From contig JAGHVB010000034.1 in NCBI GenBank assembly GCA_018064525.1, forward strand, positions 17,726 to 81,725: a stretch of DNA of 64,000 nt, read 5' to 3'. A model generated the notes under the pieces. The model saw only the letters and a list, made by a program, of their open reading frames with translations, ran no database searches and was not told the DNA's origin. The translations under genes were made by a program, and so were the position numbers. Positions 8,496 through 17,387 of the stretch are shown here, in pieces (the first letter of the stretch is position 1; every line of letters begins with the position of its first letter). This stretch comes from Candidatus Treponema merdequi. GTDB taxonomy: Bacteria > Spirochaetota > Spirochaetia > Treponematales > Treponemataceae.

Positions 8496-9434
8496 CTATT
8501 TTCCGATATCAAGAAGAAGATCGCTTGTATATCCGTCTGTTGTTTCGCGAATAGTAATTAAGTTTCCGGTTTTTATAGCGGTAACATTTTTTCTTTCACA
8601 GAATTTATAAAGCAGGCTGTTCTTGTTTTCTTTGTCCTGAGAAACTGAAAGTTCAACCTGATAAACATTTCTTCCATTATGAGTTCCGGCTGCCTTGAAA
8701 TAAATGTAAAATGTTTCTGACAGAGTAACTTTATTGTAAAGCGCCTTGCAATCGCCAGTCAATAAAAATGATCCGTCGTTTGTCATATCGCTGAAGTAAA
8801 CTGCGTTACATGATTTTAACAGATCATAACTGTTTACAACAAACCGTAAAATTGCCGGCGGTTCATTTGAAGGTTTTAATTTTGAAAAATCAGGTTTTTT
8901 AATTTCACTTTGAGCAGCTTTTATTTCATTGAGTTCTTTTAAAATCTGTTCAAGCACTGCATTCTGATTTTGATTTGTTAAAGTTGAATTTGTAAGCGAT
9001 GCATTTCCACTGCCTGTCAAAAGTGATGCCATTCCTGGCAAAAGTCCCTGACCGGAAAGTGCTGTCAAATCAGTTGCACTTATTGAATCAATCTGTCTTA
9101 AGACATTTTCTTTTGTTAACTGTTCCGGTGCTGGCTTTGAAGTTTCTGTCTTTGTTTCTGTTTTCTGTTCTGTCTTTGTATATTTCTGTCCAGGAGTATA
9201 TTGAGCTGAATTATTTTTTTCCTGATTGTTCTTTTTCGGCATTGCCGGAAAATCAGGCATTTGCATTTTTCCAAACTCTACAGAAGGGACAACTGGTTTT
9301 ACTGGTTTTACCGGCGCAACAGGAATTACATTTCGTGATTCCTGTTTATCATCAGAAGAACTGGCTGTACAGATTCCACCTGAGAGAAAAATTACAAAAC
9401 TGACAGCAAAAAATTTTCTCTTACAAAGCTTCAA
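8496..9434 (-). CDS. Secreted protein of unknown function, TTG start
   Basis: A protein of about 312 residues with a signal peptide (KRKFF then a hydrophobic stretch to ICTAS), a Pro/Lys-rich spacer, a Thr/Gln-rich low-complexity zone and a C-terminal beta-rich domain of about 110 residues (ILRFVVNSYD onward). I do not recognise the family. The TTG at 9434 is preferred over an ATG at 9488. GGAGGA lies five bases before it, the signal peptide then starts properly, and the overlap with the upstream gene shrinks to 14 bases. It is sandwiched between the HEXXH gene and rsmG. Confidence 0.65.
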   Translation of the reverse strand: MKLCKRKFFAVSFVIFLSGGICTASSSDDKQESRNVIPVAPVKPVKPVVPSVEFGKMQMPDFPAMPKKNNQEKNNSAQYTPGQKYTKTEQKTETKTETSKPAPEQLTKENVLRQIDSISATDLTALSGQGLLPGMASLLTGSGNASLTNSTLTNQNQNAVLEQILKELNEIKAAQSEIKKPDFSKLKPSNEPPAILRFVVNSYDLLKSCNAVYFSDMTNDGSFLLTGDCKALYNKVTLSETFYIYFKAAGTHNGRNVYQVELSVSQDKENKNSLLYKFCERKNVTAIKTGNLITIRETTDGYTSDLLLDIGK

Positions 9435-10230
9435 GAGATTCCTCCACAAAGTCGAGGCGCTGCTGAAGCTGTGCAATTGTTTTTTCAAGTCTGTTTTTTT
9501 CTTTCTCTAGTTTTGTTTTCTGATCAACAGGTTTCTGTGCTTTCTGTTTCATAATCGAACGGACTGTAACAGGACTTTCTCCGGCTAAAATCTGTTCCTG
9601 TGCTTCGACACGCTGTTCCGGTTTTTTGATTGCGGCAATCATTTTCATATTGTCAAAACCGATTGCAGGATTTACATCAACTGCTTTTCCGACACGAGTA
9701 ATATCGCGCGCACTGTTTCTCGGAAGGCACAGAACACGGTCAACATAATCTTCATAACGGATATTTGCTTTCTGACAGAGCGCATGAGCTTTTGCAAGAA
9801 GCTTTCCAAACTCCTGCATTATTTTTCCGTTTGCTTCAATGTATTCTTTCTGAATTTTTTCTGTCAGTTCTTTCAACTCCGGAACTGCATCAATATCGAG
9901 AGAATAATATTTTTTTTCTTCTGCAATTTTCAAAAGCGAATGAAACTTTGCCCAGAATGCTTCATTATGAACTTTTGCATTGTATGTATATCCTGAGCCG
10001 TTAACTGCAATCTGTTCTTCACAGATTAAATGATGAGTATATTCGTGAACTGCTGTATAAACTAATTCTGATTCTGTTTTAAAATTGTGATTGTGTAAAA
10101 TAATTTCATGTGTGTCCGGTTTGTACAGACCATTGACTCTTGTACTTTCTTTTCCGCTTTGAGTTACAGTAAATTCTAAATCAGTAACTGCAATATCAAG
10201 AAGCATCTCTTTGATTTTTTCGTTGTCCAT
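9421..10230 (-). CDS. HEXXH zinc-metalloprotease-like protein
   Basis: A 269-residue cytosolic protein with the zinc-protease motif HEYTHH near residue 63, preceded by a YTAVHEY helix. The N-terminal half resembles SprT-like or ImmA-like gluzincin folds. The C-terminal half is helical and charged, ending in a predicted coiled coil (LEKEKNRLEKTIAQLQQRLDFVEESLEAL region). The middle carries a PRNSARDITRVGKAVDVNP segment. The exact family and substrate are unknown. It lies nine bases after rsmE and overlaps the next gene by 14 bases, so translation is probably coupled. Confidence 0.6.
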   Translation of the reverse strand: MDNEKIKEMLLDIAVTDLEFTVTQSGKESTRVNGLYKPDTHEIILHNHNFKTESELVYTAVHEYTHHLICEEQIAVNGSGYTYNAKVHNEAFWAKFHSLLKIAEEKKYYSLDIDAVPELKELTEKIQKEYIEANGKIMQEFGKLLAKAHALCQKANIRYEDYVDRVLCLPRNSARDITRVGKAVDVNPAIGFDNMKMIAAIKKPEQRVEAQEQILAGESPVTVRSIMKQKAQKPVDQKTKLEKEKNRLEKTIAQLQQRLDFVEESLEAL

Positions 10231-10239
10231 GCAGACATA

Positions 10240-11055
10240 TTAGCACAAAAATCCAAGACTTGAAAGTATTATACTTGCACTGACAGTTGCTGCAGTTTCT
10301 GTTCTCATCACACGGTTTCCCATCGAGCAGAGAGTGAATCCGCGTTCAGAAAGTAAACTGCGTTCTTTATCTGTCCATCCGCGCTCACTTCCGATTGCGG
10401 CAGCGACACGAGGTTGTAAAGAAGTTTTTTTAGCAGAAGATTTTTCAGTGGAATTTGATAATACGGAATTTTCTTTTATCTGATCAACAAGATTCTGAAG
10501 ACTGTCTTTCGGACGAATATTATCGAGAGCATATTTTTGAAAAACATTTTCTCCAAGAGAATCAAGACATTCAGAAAGTGTGGAATGCAAAAACAATTCC
10601 GGCACATGAGTCGATGCGGCCTGAACAGTTCCATCTAAAAGCATCTGATAGGCAGCACCGCGTTCAACTAAAGTCGACTGCATATAAGATTTTTCTCCAA
10701 GCTCAGTTCCAGTCAGATGAACTTCACAGACACCAAGTGCCGCAATATCACGCAAAAGTCTCTTTAACTGAATCGGCCGCGGAAAACCGATTATCATCAC
10801 AAGTGGAAAAAGTTTTTTACCATCTGTCTCAGGAGAAAAAGAAAATTCATAAGCATATTCAGTTTTTCCGGTCTTTTCATTTGCCTTTTCAATCATATTT
10901 GTGATAACCGCAGTTCCGGCCTGACCGCCGATTATACCTGCAGAAAAAGTATCACCGGTTTTTTTATGAAGAACACGGTTTAAATGAACTGCGCGTTCAT
11001 CTTTTGAGTCTAAAATCTGATTAATTTCTTCCGGTTTAAAAAGGCAGATGTTCAT
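10240..11055 (-). CDS. rsmE: 16S rRNA m3U1498 methyltransferase
   Basis: RsmE is a SPOUT-family methyltransferase acting on U1498 of 16S rRNA. The 271-residue protein has the N-terminal HLNRVLHKKTGD region, the FPRPIQLKRLLRDIAALGV motif, and the knotted SAM site AAIGSERGWTDKE...RVMRTETAA at the C-terminus. An extra roughly 25-residue Ser/Lys stretch (ENSVLSNSTEKSSAKK) precedes the SAM site. It heads a four-gene minus-strand operon ending in rsmG and is divergent from the HD-GYP gene across only 46 bases. Confidence 0.9.
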   Translation of the reverse strand: MNICLFKPEEINQILDSKDERAVHLNRVLHKKTGDTFSAGIIGGQAGTAVITNMIEKANEKTGKTEYAYEFSFSPETDGKKLFPLVMIIGFPRPIQLKRLLRDIAALGVCEVHLTGTELGEKSYMQSTLVERGAAYQMLLDGTVQAASTHVPELFLHSTLSECLDSLGENVFQKYALDNIRPKDSLQNLVDQIKENSVLSNSTEKSSAKKTSLQPRVAAAIGSERGWTDKERSLLSERGFTLCSMGNRVMRTETAATVSASIILSSLGFLC

Positions 11056-11101
11056 AAAAGTAATATAACGTTTTTTATAAAATTATGATATAATAAATGT
11101 T
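11056..11101. promoter_or_regulatory. Divergent promoters with -10 boxes next to the ATGs
   Basis: On the plus strand TATAAT (11089-11094) ends seven bases before the HD-GYP ATG, and no Shine-Dalgarno intervenes. On the minus strand TATATT ends six bases before the rsmE ATG. If used, both mRNAs would be leaderless or nearly so. Confidence 0.4.
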
Positions 11102-12334
11102 ATGGATGCTACTGGTTTATTTGAAGCTGATGAAAGACCTTATGTTGTCTCAAGATTTACAGCATTTGTAGCCCTCATCTACCACTTTAGCTTTATTTTT
11201 GTTTTTTATGGTCTCAAAGTTTATCCAATGTCGATTTTTAACATTGGAAGTTCAATCATTTTCTTTACTTCTACATTCTTCATAAAAAAAGTTAAAAGCA
11301 TTACTCCATTATTTTTTATGAGTGAATTTGAAGTTATTTTTCATCAGATTTTTGCAGATTACTTTTTAGGTGCAAATACTGGATTTCACTTTTTTCTGCT
11401 GATTATTTCATATCTTCCATATTTCATTTATACAAAGCATCTTAAAATAGCAATCGTTTTTTCAATTATTCCACTTTTAATATTTTCGATTATTGAAATA
11501 TGTGCTCCGTTTATTCAGCCGCTTTATATAATTTCAACAAGAGCTGAATATACAATCAAAATTATAAATATTCTTGTAACAATTTTTGTTACTGTCGGCA
11601 TAATCTATACTTTTGCAAAACTTGTAATGTCTGCCGAAGACAAACTTGAAAATGAAGTTCAGATACAGGCAGAAAAATTACAATTACAAAACGAAAAAAT
11701 CATCGGTTATCAGAAGAATACAATTTTAAGTCTTTCAAACCTTGTTGAAAACCGTGATAACGAAACAGGTGAACATGTAAGAAGAACAAGTGCTTATGTT
11801 CACATTCTCGCAAAAGCTGCGCAGATTAACGGACTTTATCCGGAAATTCTTTCAAATAATTATATCGACAATCTTTACAAGGCAGCTCCGATGCACGACA
11901 TCGGAAAAATCGTAATTTCAGACTTGATACTTAAAAAACCTGGCAAACTTACACAGGAAGAATTTGATCAGATGAAACGTCATGCTCCTGAAGGCGGAAG
12001 AATCATTAAAGAAATTCTTGAAAACTCTGATGACGATTTATACAAAAAGCTTGCTATTGAAATTGCAACAAGCCATCATGAAAAATGGGATGGAACTGGT
12101 TATCCTGATCATCTTGCCGGCGATGAAATTCCGCTTAGTGCAAGATTGATGGCAATTGCAGATGTATTTGATGCTTTGGTTACTTCACGCTGCTACAAAG
12201 AAGCTTATTCTATCGATGAAGCTTTTAAAATTATTGAAGAATCAGGCGGTTCACATTTTGATCCTACACTTTCAAAAGTATTTGTAGAAAACAGAAAAGC
12301 CATTTTAAATATTCTTGCAAGATATGCAGAATAA
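11102..12334 (+). CDS. Membrane HD-GYP domain phosphodiesterase
   Basis: A 410-residue signalling protein. The first 175 residues form about five to six membrane segments, followed by a short coiled coil (EDKLENEVQIQAEKLQLQNEK region) and an HD-GYP domain. The domain has NRDNETGEHVRRT, MHDIGKI near residue 265, KRHAPEGG, SHHEKWDGTGYP near 325-336 and the AIADVFDALVT helix. HD-GYP enzymes hydrolyse cyclic-di-GMP, and all metal-binding His/Asp positions appear present. It may be transcribed from a -10 box directly before its ATG. The aminopeptidase gene follows after 15 bases. Confidence 0.88.
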   Translation: MDATGLFEADERPYVVSRFTAFVALIYHFSFIFVFYGLKVYPMSIFNIGSSIIFFTSTFFIKKVKSITPLFFMSEFEVIFHQIFADYFLGANTGFHFFLLIISYLPYFIYTKHLKIAIVFSIIPLLIFSIIEICAPFIQPLYIISTRAEYTIKIINILVTIFVTVGIIYTFAKLVMSAEDKLENEVQIQAEKLQLQNEKIIGYQKNTILSLSNLVENRDNETGEHVRRTSAYVHILAKAAQINGLYPEILSNNYIDNLYKAAPMHDIGKIVISDLILKKPGKLTQEEFDQMKRHAPEGGRIIKEILENSDDDLYKKLAIEIATSHHEKWDGTGYPDHLAGDEIPLSARLMAIADVFDALVTSRCYKEAYSIDEAFKIIEESGGSHFDPTLSKVFVENRKAILNILARYAE

Positions 12335-12349
12335 TTCTATTATTATCTT

Positions 12350-13456
12350 ATGAAGAAAATTACTCCCGCTTATACTGTCATCAATACAGTTTTAAAAGTA
12401 AAAAAATCTGAAAAAGTTATTATCGCTGCAAATCCTGAAACAAATTTAATCGCTCAGGATCTTTATACCGAAGCCCTTGCCGCAGGTGCTGAACCTACAT
12501 TAATTTTTCAACCTGCAAAAAAAGCAATGGATTCCGCAGAACCTGCAGTTATCGCAGCCCTCAAAACAGAACCTCAGGTTTTTCTTTCAATCTCTTACAT
12601 GAAACTCGGAAAAGAACCTGCTGCAATTGCAAATCCATACGAAATTAACGGTGAAAAATTTGACAGCACATTCGATTATCTTTTGAACGGAAAAAAAGTA
12701 ATGCGTTCTGTCTGGACTCCCGGCCTTACACAGGATATGTTTGAAAGAACAGTCAACATTGATTATGACCTTCTTGCAGAACGCTGTAAAAAACTTTCAA
12801 AAAAATTTGAAAACGCAGTCAGCGCACATGTAACAGCTCCTGCTGGAACTGATTTAATTATTCCGCTCGAAGGAAGAAAACCTTTTGATGATAACGGAGA
12901 CTTTTCAAAACCTGGAAGCGGCGGAAACATTCCGGCCGGTGAAGTTTTTTTAAGTCCTGTAGTTGGTGACCCAAAAATTGATGGAACTGGTTGCAACGGA
13001 AAAATTGTTTACGATGGTTCGATGACTTTTGGCGATGGAGATTCAATCATTAAAACTCCGATTGATGTCACAGTTAAAAACGGATTTGTCACAGAAATCA
13101 AAGGTGCCGAAGAAGCAAAACGCCTCCTGAACACAATCACAGAAGCAGAAACAAAAGCTGCAAAAATGGAAAAAGAAGGAAAACTCCCGAAAGGACAGGG
13201 CGCGGTTTACGCAAGAAATGCACGTAACATCGGCGAACTCGGAATAGGACTTAATCCTTCTGCAACAATCGCGGGCAACATGCTCGAAGATGAAAAAGCT
13301 TTCAGAACATGTCACTTTGCAATCGGACAGAACTATGACGGAGACGCACCAAGTTTAATCCATCTGGACGGCGTCGTAAGAAATCCGACAATTGTAATTA
13401 CATACAAAGACGGCAAAACTTTTACCGCCCTCGAAAACGGTGAACTTAAAATCTAA
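12350..13456 (+). CDS. M29-like aminopeptidase
   Basis: A 368-residue cytosolic protein similar to thermophilic M29 aminopeptidases (AmpS/PepS type). It has the Rossmann-like N-terminal domain (KSEKVIIAANPETN), the GRKPFDDNGD and GGNIPAGEVFLSP segment near residue 190, the NARNIGELGIGLNP region and the CHFAIGQNYDGDAPSLIHLD metal-site end. These cobalt- or zinc-dependent enzymes trim N-terminal residues from peptides. It is 15 bases after the HD-GYP gene and ends at a bidirectional terminator. Confidence 0.8.
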   Translation: MKKITPAYTVINTVLKVKKSEKVIIAANPETNLIAQDLYTEALAAGAEPTLIFQPAKKAMDSAEPAVIAALKTEPQVFLSISYMKLGKEPAAIANPYEINGEKFDSTFDYLLNGKKVMRSVWTPGLTQDMFERTVNIDYDLLAERCKKLSKKFENAVSAHVTAPAGTDLIIPLEGRKPFDDNGDFSKPGSGGNIPAGEVFLSPVVGDPKIDGTGCNGKIVYDGSMTFGDGDSIIKTPIDVTVKNGFVTEIKGAEEAKRLLNTITEAETKAAKMEKEGKLPKGQGAVYARNARNIGELGIGLNPSATIAGNMLEDEKAFRTCHFAIGQNYDGDAPSLIHLDGVVRNPTIVITYKDGKTFTALENGELKI

Positions 13457-13496
13457 AATAAAACCGCAGCCTCTAACGACTGCGGTTTTATTTTAG
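13457..13496. terminator. Bidirectional terminator
   Basis: AAAACCGCAG and CTGCGGTTTT form a ten-pair stem with A and T runs on either side. It lies between the convergent aminopeptidase and ABC-ATPase genes. Confidence 0.85.
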
Positions 13497-14329
13497 AACT
13501 TCAACTCAGCTTCACCTTTAAGCTGTTCACGGGTTATCGATTCTGAATGCTTTAGCATCGCAGCCGGAATTCCATAAGCTTTTTCAAGACATTCATCTGT
13601 TAAAACTTCATCTGGAGTTCCTAAATCGATGTCACGGTTTGGATAAAAAAGTAAAACTGTTTCTGCATATTTTCTTGTCAGATCAAGTTCATGCATTGAT
13701 ATATAAACTGTAGTTTCAGTTTTCCTGCAATAGTCCCGTACATATTTTACAAAAACATCTTTCTGTTTTTCTTCACATGCAAAAAAAGGTTCGTCCATAA
13801 AAACAGATTTTGAACCATACAGTAAAGCAAACGCTGCAAGAACTCTCTGCATTTCTCCTTTACTGAGCGCATTTAATTTTTTATCTTTAAGTGGAATTAA
13901 TTCGAACACAGTTTTTATTTCTTCAAGCAGATCTTTTGATTCATCATCAATTCCTTTTGCGTTTGCATTAAGACTGCCATTTGTGTAAACAAAATTTAAA
14001 AGTTCAAAAACATTTTCGTCAGTTTCAAATTCCATATTCTGATAAACAAAAGATGCTAAAAGATTTTTTTCTTCATCAGTAATTTCTGAAGTTTCTTTTC
14101 CAAAGAGCCAGATTTTTCCATCAAGCGGCATAAGACGGCCACCGGCAAGCAGCATAAAAGTTGATTTACCGGAACCGTTCGGACCAACGAGACTTACAAA
14201 TCCAGACGGAAGTTCTGCAGTAAAATGATCAAAAATAACAGGCGGTTCAATCTGATTTCCGTTTTCATCAACATCACCTTCTACAGCAGGATAAGAAAAT
14301 TTCACATTATTGAAAGTTAAAAAATTCAT
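13493..14329 (-). CDS. Stand-alone ABC transporter ATPase
   Basis: A 278-residue ATP-binding subunit with Walker A GPNGSGKST near residue 53, a Q-loop in the FVYQNMEFE segment, an LSKGEMQRVLAAF signature (Lys in place of the usual second Gly), Walker B SKSVFMDEPF and a switch His in YISMHELD. Its size and style resemble CbiO/EcfA-type importers or an exporter ATPase. No permease gene is adjacent. The next gene upstream on the same strand is an EamA permease, which does not use ATPases. AAGGA precedes the ATG. Confidence 0.82.
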   Translation of the reverse strand: MNFLTFNNVKFSYPAVEGDVDENGNQIEPPVIFDHFTAELPSGFVSLVGPNGSGKSTFMLLAGGRLMPLDGKIWLFGKETSEITDEEKNLLASFVYQNMEFETDENVFELLNFVYTNGSLNANAKGIDDESKDLLEEIKTVFELIPLKDKKLNALSKGEMQRVLAAFALLYGSKSVFMDEPFFACEEKQKDVFVKYVRDYCRKTETTVYISMHELDLTRKYAETVLLFYPNRDIDLGTPDEVLTDECLEKAYGIPAAMLKHSESITREQLKGEAELKF

Positions 14330-14367
14330 ATTACATCCTTAAAAATGTTCAGCACACAAACTGAAAA

Positions 14368-15288
14368 TTATTTTTTGCTCGAAATAAATAATCCGGCAAT
14401 CGTCAAAGCTGCTCCTGATAATCCCATCCATGAAAGATTTTCATGTAAAACAACCGAAGCAACAATAATCGTAACGACAGGAATCAGATAAATTGCTTTT
14501 GATACTTTTACAGTTCCGACAATTGCACATGCCTTATTCCATGTACAGAACGAAAGACCGCTTGCAAGAAGACCAAGAAAACACAGACACAGAATATTTT
14601 TCCAGTTAACAAAACGCGCCACATTAACACTTTTATCCATCGTAAAATAAAAACACTTTGCAAGTCCGGAATCAGCTCCGGATTTTGTAATATTCCATCC
14701 AAATAGAATAAGTGGAAGAAGCATAATGATTGCAAAGAAAAATATTCTTCTTGTTGAACAGATTAAATCGTAATTCTTTTTATTGATAAGCGAAACGCAG
14801 AGCGAATAAAATCCCCACGAAATTGCGGCACACAATGCGATTAAATCACCTTTCGGATTTATGCTGATATTTGTATTTCCATTAAGGCTTACAAGTGCAA
14901 CACCTGCAATCGAAATTACAAATCCGATAATAAACCATGCATTGATATTTTTTTCTTTTAAAAAAATCTGTGAAATGATTGCAGTAAACAGAGGACAGAT
15001 TGAAACGATTACACTTACATTCGATGCAGTCGTAAAATTAACTGCAATGTTTTCTGAAAACTGATAAACAACAATTCCAGTTAAACCAGCAAGCAGATAC
15101 AAAAGAATATCTTTCTTTTCTACTTTTTCAAATTTAGGTCTGATAATCCAGAGTCCTGCATAAGCAACAAGATAACGGAAAAACAAAGTTTCAAGCGGAG
15201 AAAAGCTCAGCATCAAAGTTTTCGTACAGATAAAAGAAATGCCCCATACAAAAATCGTGATGGCAGCAAGTAAAATTCCAAACAGCAT
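14368..15288 (-). CDS. EamA/DMT-family permease
   Basis: A 306-residue inner-membrane transporter with ten predicted helices in two EamA repeats. The first repeat has WGISFICTKTLMLSFSPLETLFFRYL and the second has WGFYSLCVSLINKK and AIYLIPVVTIIVASVVLHE. Members export or import metabolites such as amino acids, nucleotides or drugs. The substrate is not predictable here. The ABC-ATPase gene lies 38 bases downstream on the same strand. Confidence 0.87.
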   Translation of the reverse strand: MLFGILLAAITIFVWGISFICTKTLMLSFSPLETLFFRYLVAYAGLWIIRPKFEKVEKKDILLYLLAGLTGIVVYQFSENIAVNFTTASNVSVIVSICPLFTAIISQIFLKEKNINAWFIIGFVISIAGVALVSLNGNTNISINPKGDLIALCAAISWGFYSLCVSLINKKNYDLICSTRRIFFFAIIMLLPLILFGWNITKSGADSGLAKCFYFTMDKSVNVARFVNWKNILCLCFLGLLASGLSFCTWNKACAIVGTVKVSKAIYLIPVVTIIVASVVLHENLSWMGLSGAALTIAGLFISSKK

Positions 15289-15374
15289 ATTCAGAGTATA
15301 CTCAAAAACTTAGTTAAGTGGAATATTTATCAAAGATATTTTTATCTGCTTTCAATGATTTTTATGTTTCAATA

Positions 15375-15404
15375 TTGTTGAATCTGTTAGATTTATGTTA
15401 TAAT
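15375..15404 (+). promoter_or_regulatory. Promoter for the NifX-like gene
   Basis: TTGTTG and a perfect TATAAT (15399-15404) are 18 bases apart. They are followed by a short leader with a GGGGGG-type ribosome-binding site before the ATG at 15438. Confidence 0.5.
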
Positions 15405-15437
15405 TTTATTTATCATAAATAGTTTTGGGGGGAATTT

Positions 15438-15887
15438 ATGAGAATAGCTGTCACATACGAAAACGAACAGGTTTTTCAGCACTTTGGTCATACAGAACAG
15501 TTCAAAATCTACGAAACACTTGAAAACAATCTTATAGATTCAAAAATTGTCAGCACAAACGGACAAGGACACGAATCTCTCGCCGGTTTTCTTAAAAATC
15601 ACAATGTAGAAATTTTAATCTGCGGTGGAATCGGCGGCGGAGCCATCAACGCATTATCAGAAGCCGGCATCAAATATTACGGCGGAGTTACCGGAAATGC
15701 AGACCAGGCAGTAAAAGCATTTCTCGAAGGCCACCTTGAATATAACCCGGATGTCAGATGCAGCCATCACGATCACGAAGAAGGTCATGACTGCTCTTCT
15801 GGAGAACACAGCTGCGGCTCAGACGGACATAGCTGCGGTGATAAAAGTACAGATTTAAAAAATCAGAAATTTACGCTTGTTAAATAA
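15438..15887 (+). CDS. NifX/NafY-like FeMo-cofactor-type protein with His/Cys tail
   Basis: A 149-residue protein of the dinitrogenase iron-molybdenum cofactor biosynthesis superfamily. It has an RIAVTYENEQVFQHFGH start, GGIGGGAINALSEAGIKYYGGVTG in the centre and a VKAFLEGHL end, over about 110 residues. A C-terminal tail is dense in His, Cys and Asp (HHDHEEGHDCSS, HSCGSDGHSCG), suggesting metal binding. Such stand-alone members are common in anaerobes without nitrogenase and may bind Fe-S or other metal clusters. No nif genes are in the window. It stands alone with its own promoter. Confidence 0.85.
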   Translation: MRIAVTYENEQVFQHFGHTEQFKIYETLENNLIDSKIVSTNGQGHESLAGFLKNHNVEILICGGIGGGAINALSEAGIKYYGGVTGNADQAVKAFLEGHLEYNPDVRCSHHDHEEGHDCSSGEHSCGSDGHSCGDKSTDLKNQKFTLVK

Positions 15888-15905
15888 ACTGATATTTTTT
15901 AACTA

Positions 15906-17387
15906 TCAGACTATTTTCCACGCGTGATTCATCGGGCCGCTTCCTTTTCCGAGATCAAGCATTGCAGAAAGTGCGCCCGAAATATATTCCTTTGCCAGTT
16001 CTACACTTTTTTCCAGAGAAAAACCTTTTGCAAGATTTGATGCAATTGCGCTCGAAAGAGTGCAGCCTGTTCCGTGGGTGTTCGGATTATCAATACGGTT
16101 ACCTTTAAACCATTTGTATTTACCGTCTTCGTAAAGAAGATCATTTGCATCGTTTAAACTGTGACCGCCTTTACAAAGTACTGCTACGGAATATCTTCTG
16201 CTGATTAATTCTGCGGCATTTATCATATCGTCTGCAGTTTTTATTTTTGTATCAGATAGAATTTCTGCTTCGGGAATATTCGGCGTAACGACAGTCGCAA
16301 TATTAAGAAGTTCATTTTTCAAAACTTCAATCGCATCATCTGCAATCAGTTTTGCTCCGCTCGTCGCAACCATTACAGGATCAACAACAATATTTTTAAC
16401 TTTGTAAAATTTCAAACGATCTGCAATAACTCTGATAAGACCCGCGTCACTGACCATTCCGATTTTTACACTGTCAGGAAAAATATCTGAAATATTTGCA
16501 TCAATCTGTTCTTTTAAAAACTCAGGAGTCACATTCATAATTGAAAAAACTCCTGTCGTGTTCTGCGCTGTCAAAGCAGTTATCGCACTCATTGCATAAA
16601 CACCGTTGCAGGTCATTGTCTTTATGTCAGCCTGAATTCCAGCTCCACCGCTTGAATCACTTCCGGCAATCGTCATCGAAACTTTCATTTTACGATGTAA
16701 AAATATCTGACTTTTAAATTCATTTTCATATAAATCTTTTTGAAATAAACTGACACATTTTTCTTTCATCTTACGAGCAGCACACTCAACATCATCAGCG
16801 CCAAATATCGCACTGATAACAGACACACCGCAGATTCCACTTTCACCTAATTCACCGACATTCGACTGATTTATTCCACCAATTGCAACAACAGGAATTT
16901 TTACCGCATCACAAATTGCTTTCAATGTTTCATAAGAAACAGAATCTGCATCATCTTTCGTATTCGTTGCAAAAACTGCGCCAACCCCCAGATAATCAGC
17001 TCCCTGCTTTTCTGCAAGAAGAGCCTGTTCCACAGTCTGCGCTGAAACGCCCAGAATCGCATCATCGCCGATAATTTGACGCACATTAACAGCGTTCATA
17101 TCACTCTGTCCGACATGAACACCATCCGCTCCACAAGCCTTCGCAATTTTTACATTATCATTTATCACAAACGGAACATTATATTTTTTACAAACCTCTT
17201 TTACTTCAAGCGCAAGCTGTAAAAATTCTTCTTCACTGCAATTTTTTTCCCTGAGCTGAACAAAAGTAGTTCCGCCTTTGATTTCTTTTTCAACAACCGA
17301 AGAAAGCGATTCATTTTTTAACCAGTGTCTGTCTGTAACAGCATAAAGACAAAGCGCTTTTGAAAGTTCTGATTTATTTAATTTCAT
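15906..17387 (-). CDS. thiED: Fused thiamine-phosphate synthase / HMP-P kinase
   Basis: A bifunctional thiamine enzyme. The N-terminal ThiE domain (about residues 1-205; LYAVTDRHWL, TTFVQLREKN, FVINDNVKIA, DGVHVGQSDM, GVGAVF, AIGGI) joins HMP-pyrophosphate to thiazole phosphate. The C-terminal ThiD domain (from about 230; SMTIAGSDSSGGAGIQADIK, TAQNTTG, VVDPVMVATSG, NTHGTGCTLSSAI) phosphorylates HMP. The ATG at 17387 is chosen because GTGAGG lies six bases upstream. It overlaps the end of thiM by 14 bases, consistent with translational coupling under the upstream riboswitch. Confidence 0.92.
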   Translation of the reverse strand: MKLNKSELSKALCLYAVTDRHWLKNESLSSVVEKEIKGGTTFVQLREKNCSEEEFLQLALEVKEVCKKYNVPFVINDNVKIAKACGADGVHVGQSDMNAVNVRQIIGDDAILGVSAQTVEQALLAEKQGADYLGVGAVFATNTKDDADSVSYETLKAICDAVKIPVVAIGGINQSNVGELGESGICGVSVISAIFGADDVECAARKMKEKCVSLFQKDLYENEFKSQIFLHRKMKVSMTIAGSDSSGGAGIQADIKTMTCNGVYAMSAITALTAQNTTGVFSIMNVTPEFLKEQIDANISDIFPDSVKIGMVSDAGLIRVIADRLKFYKVKNIVVDPVMVATSGAKLIADDAIEVLKNELLNIATVVTPNIPEAEILSDTKIKTADDMINAAELISRRYSVAVLCKGGHSLNDANDLLYEDGKYKWFKGNRIDNPNTHGTGCTLSSAIASNLAKGFSLEKSVELAKEYISGALSAMLDLGKGSGPMNHAWKIV

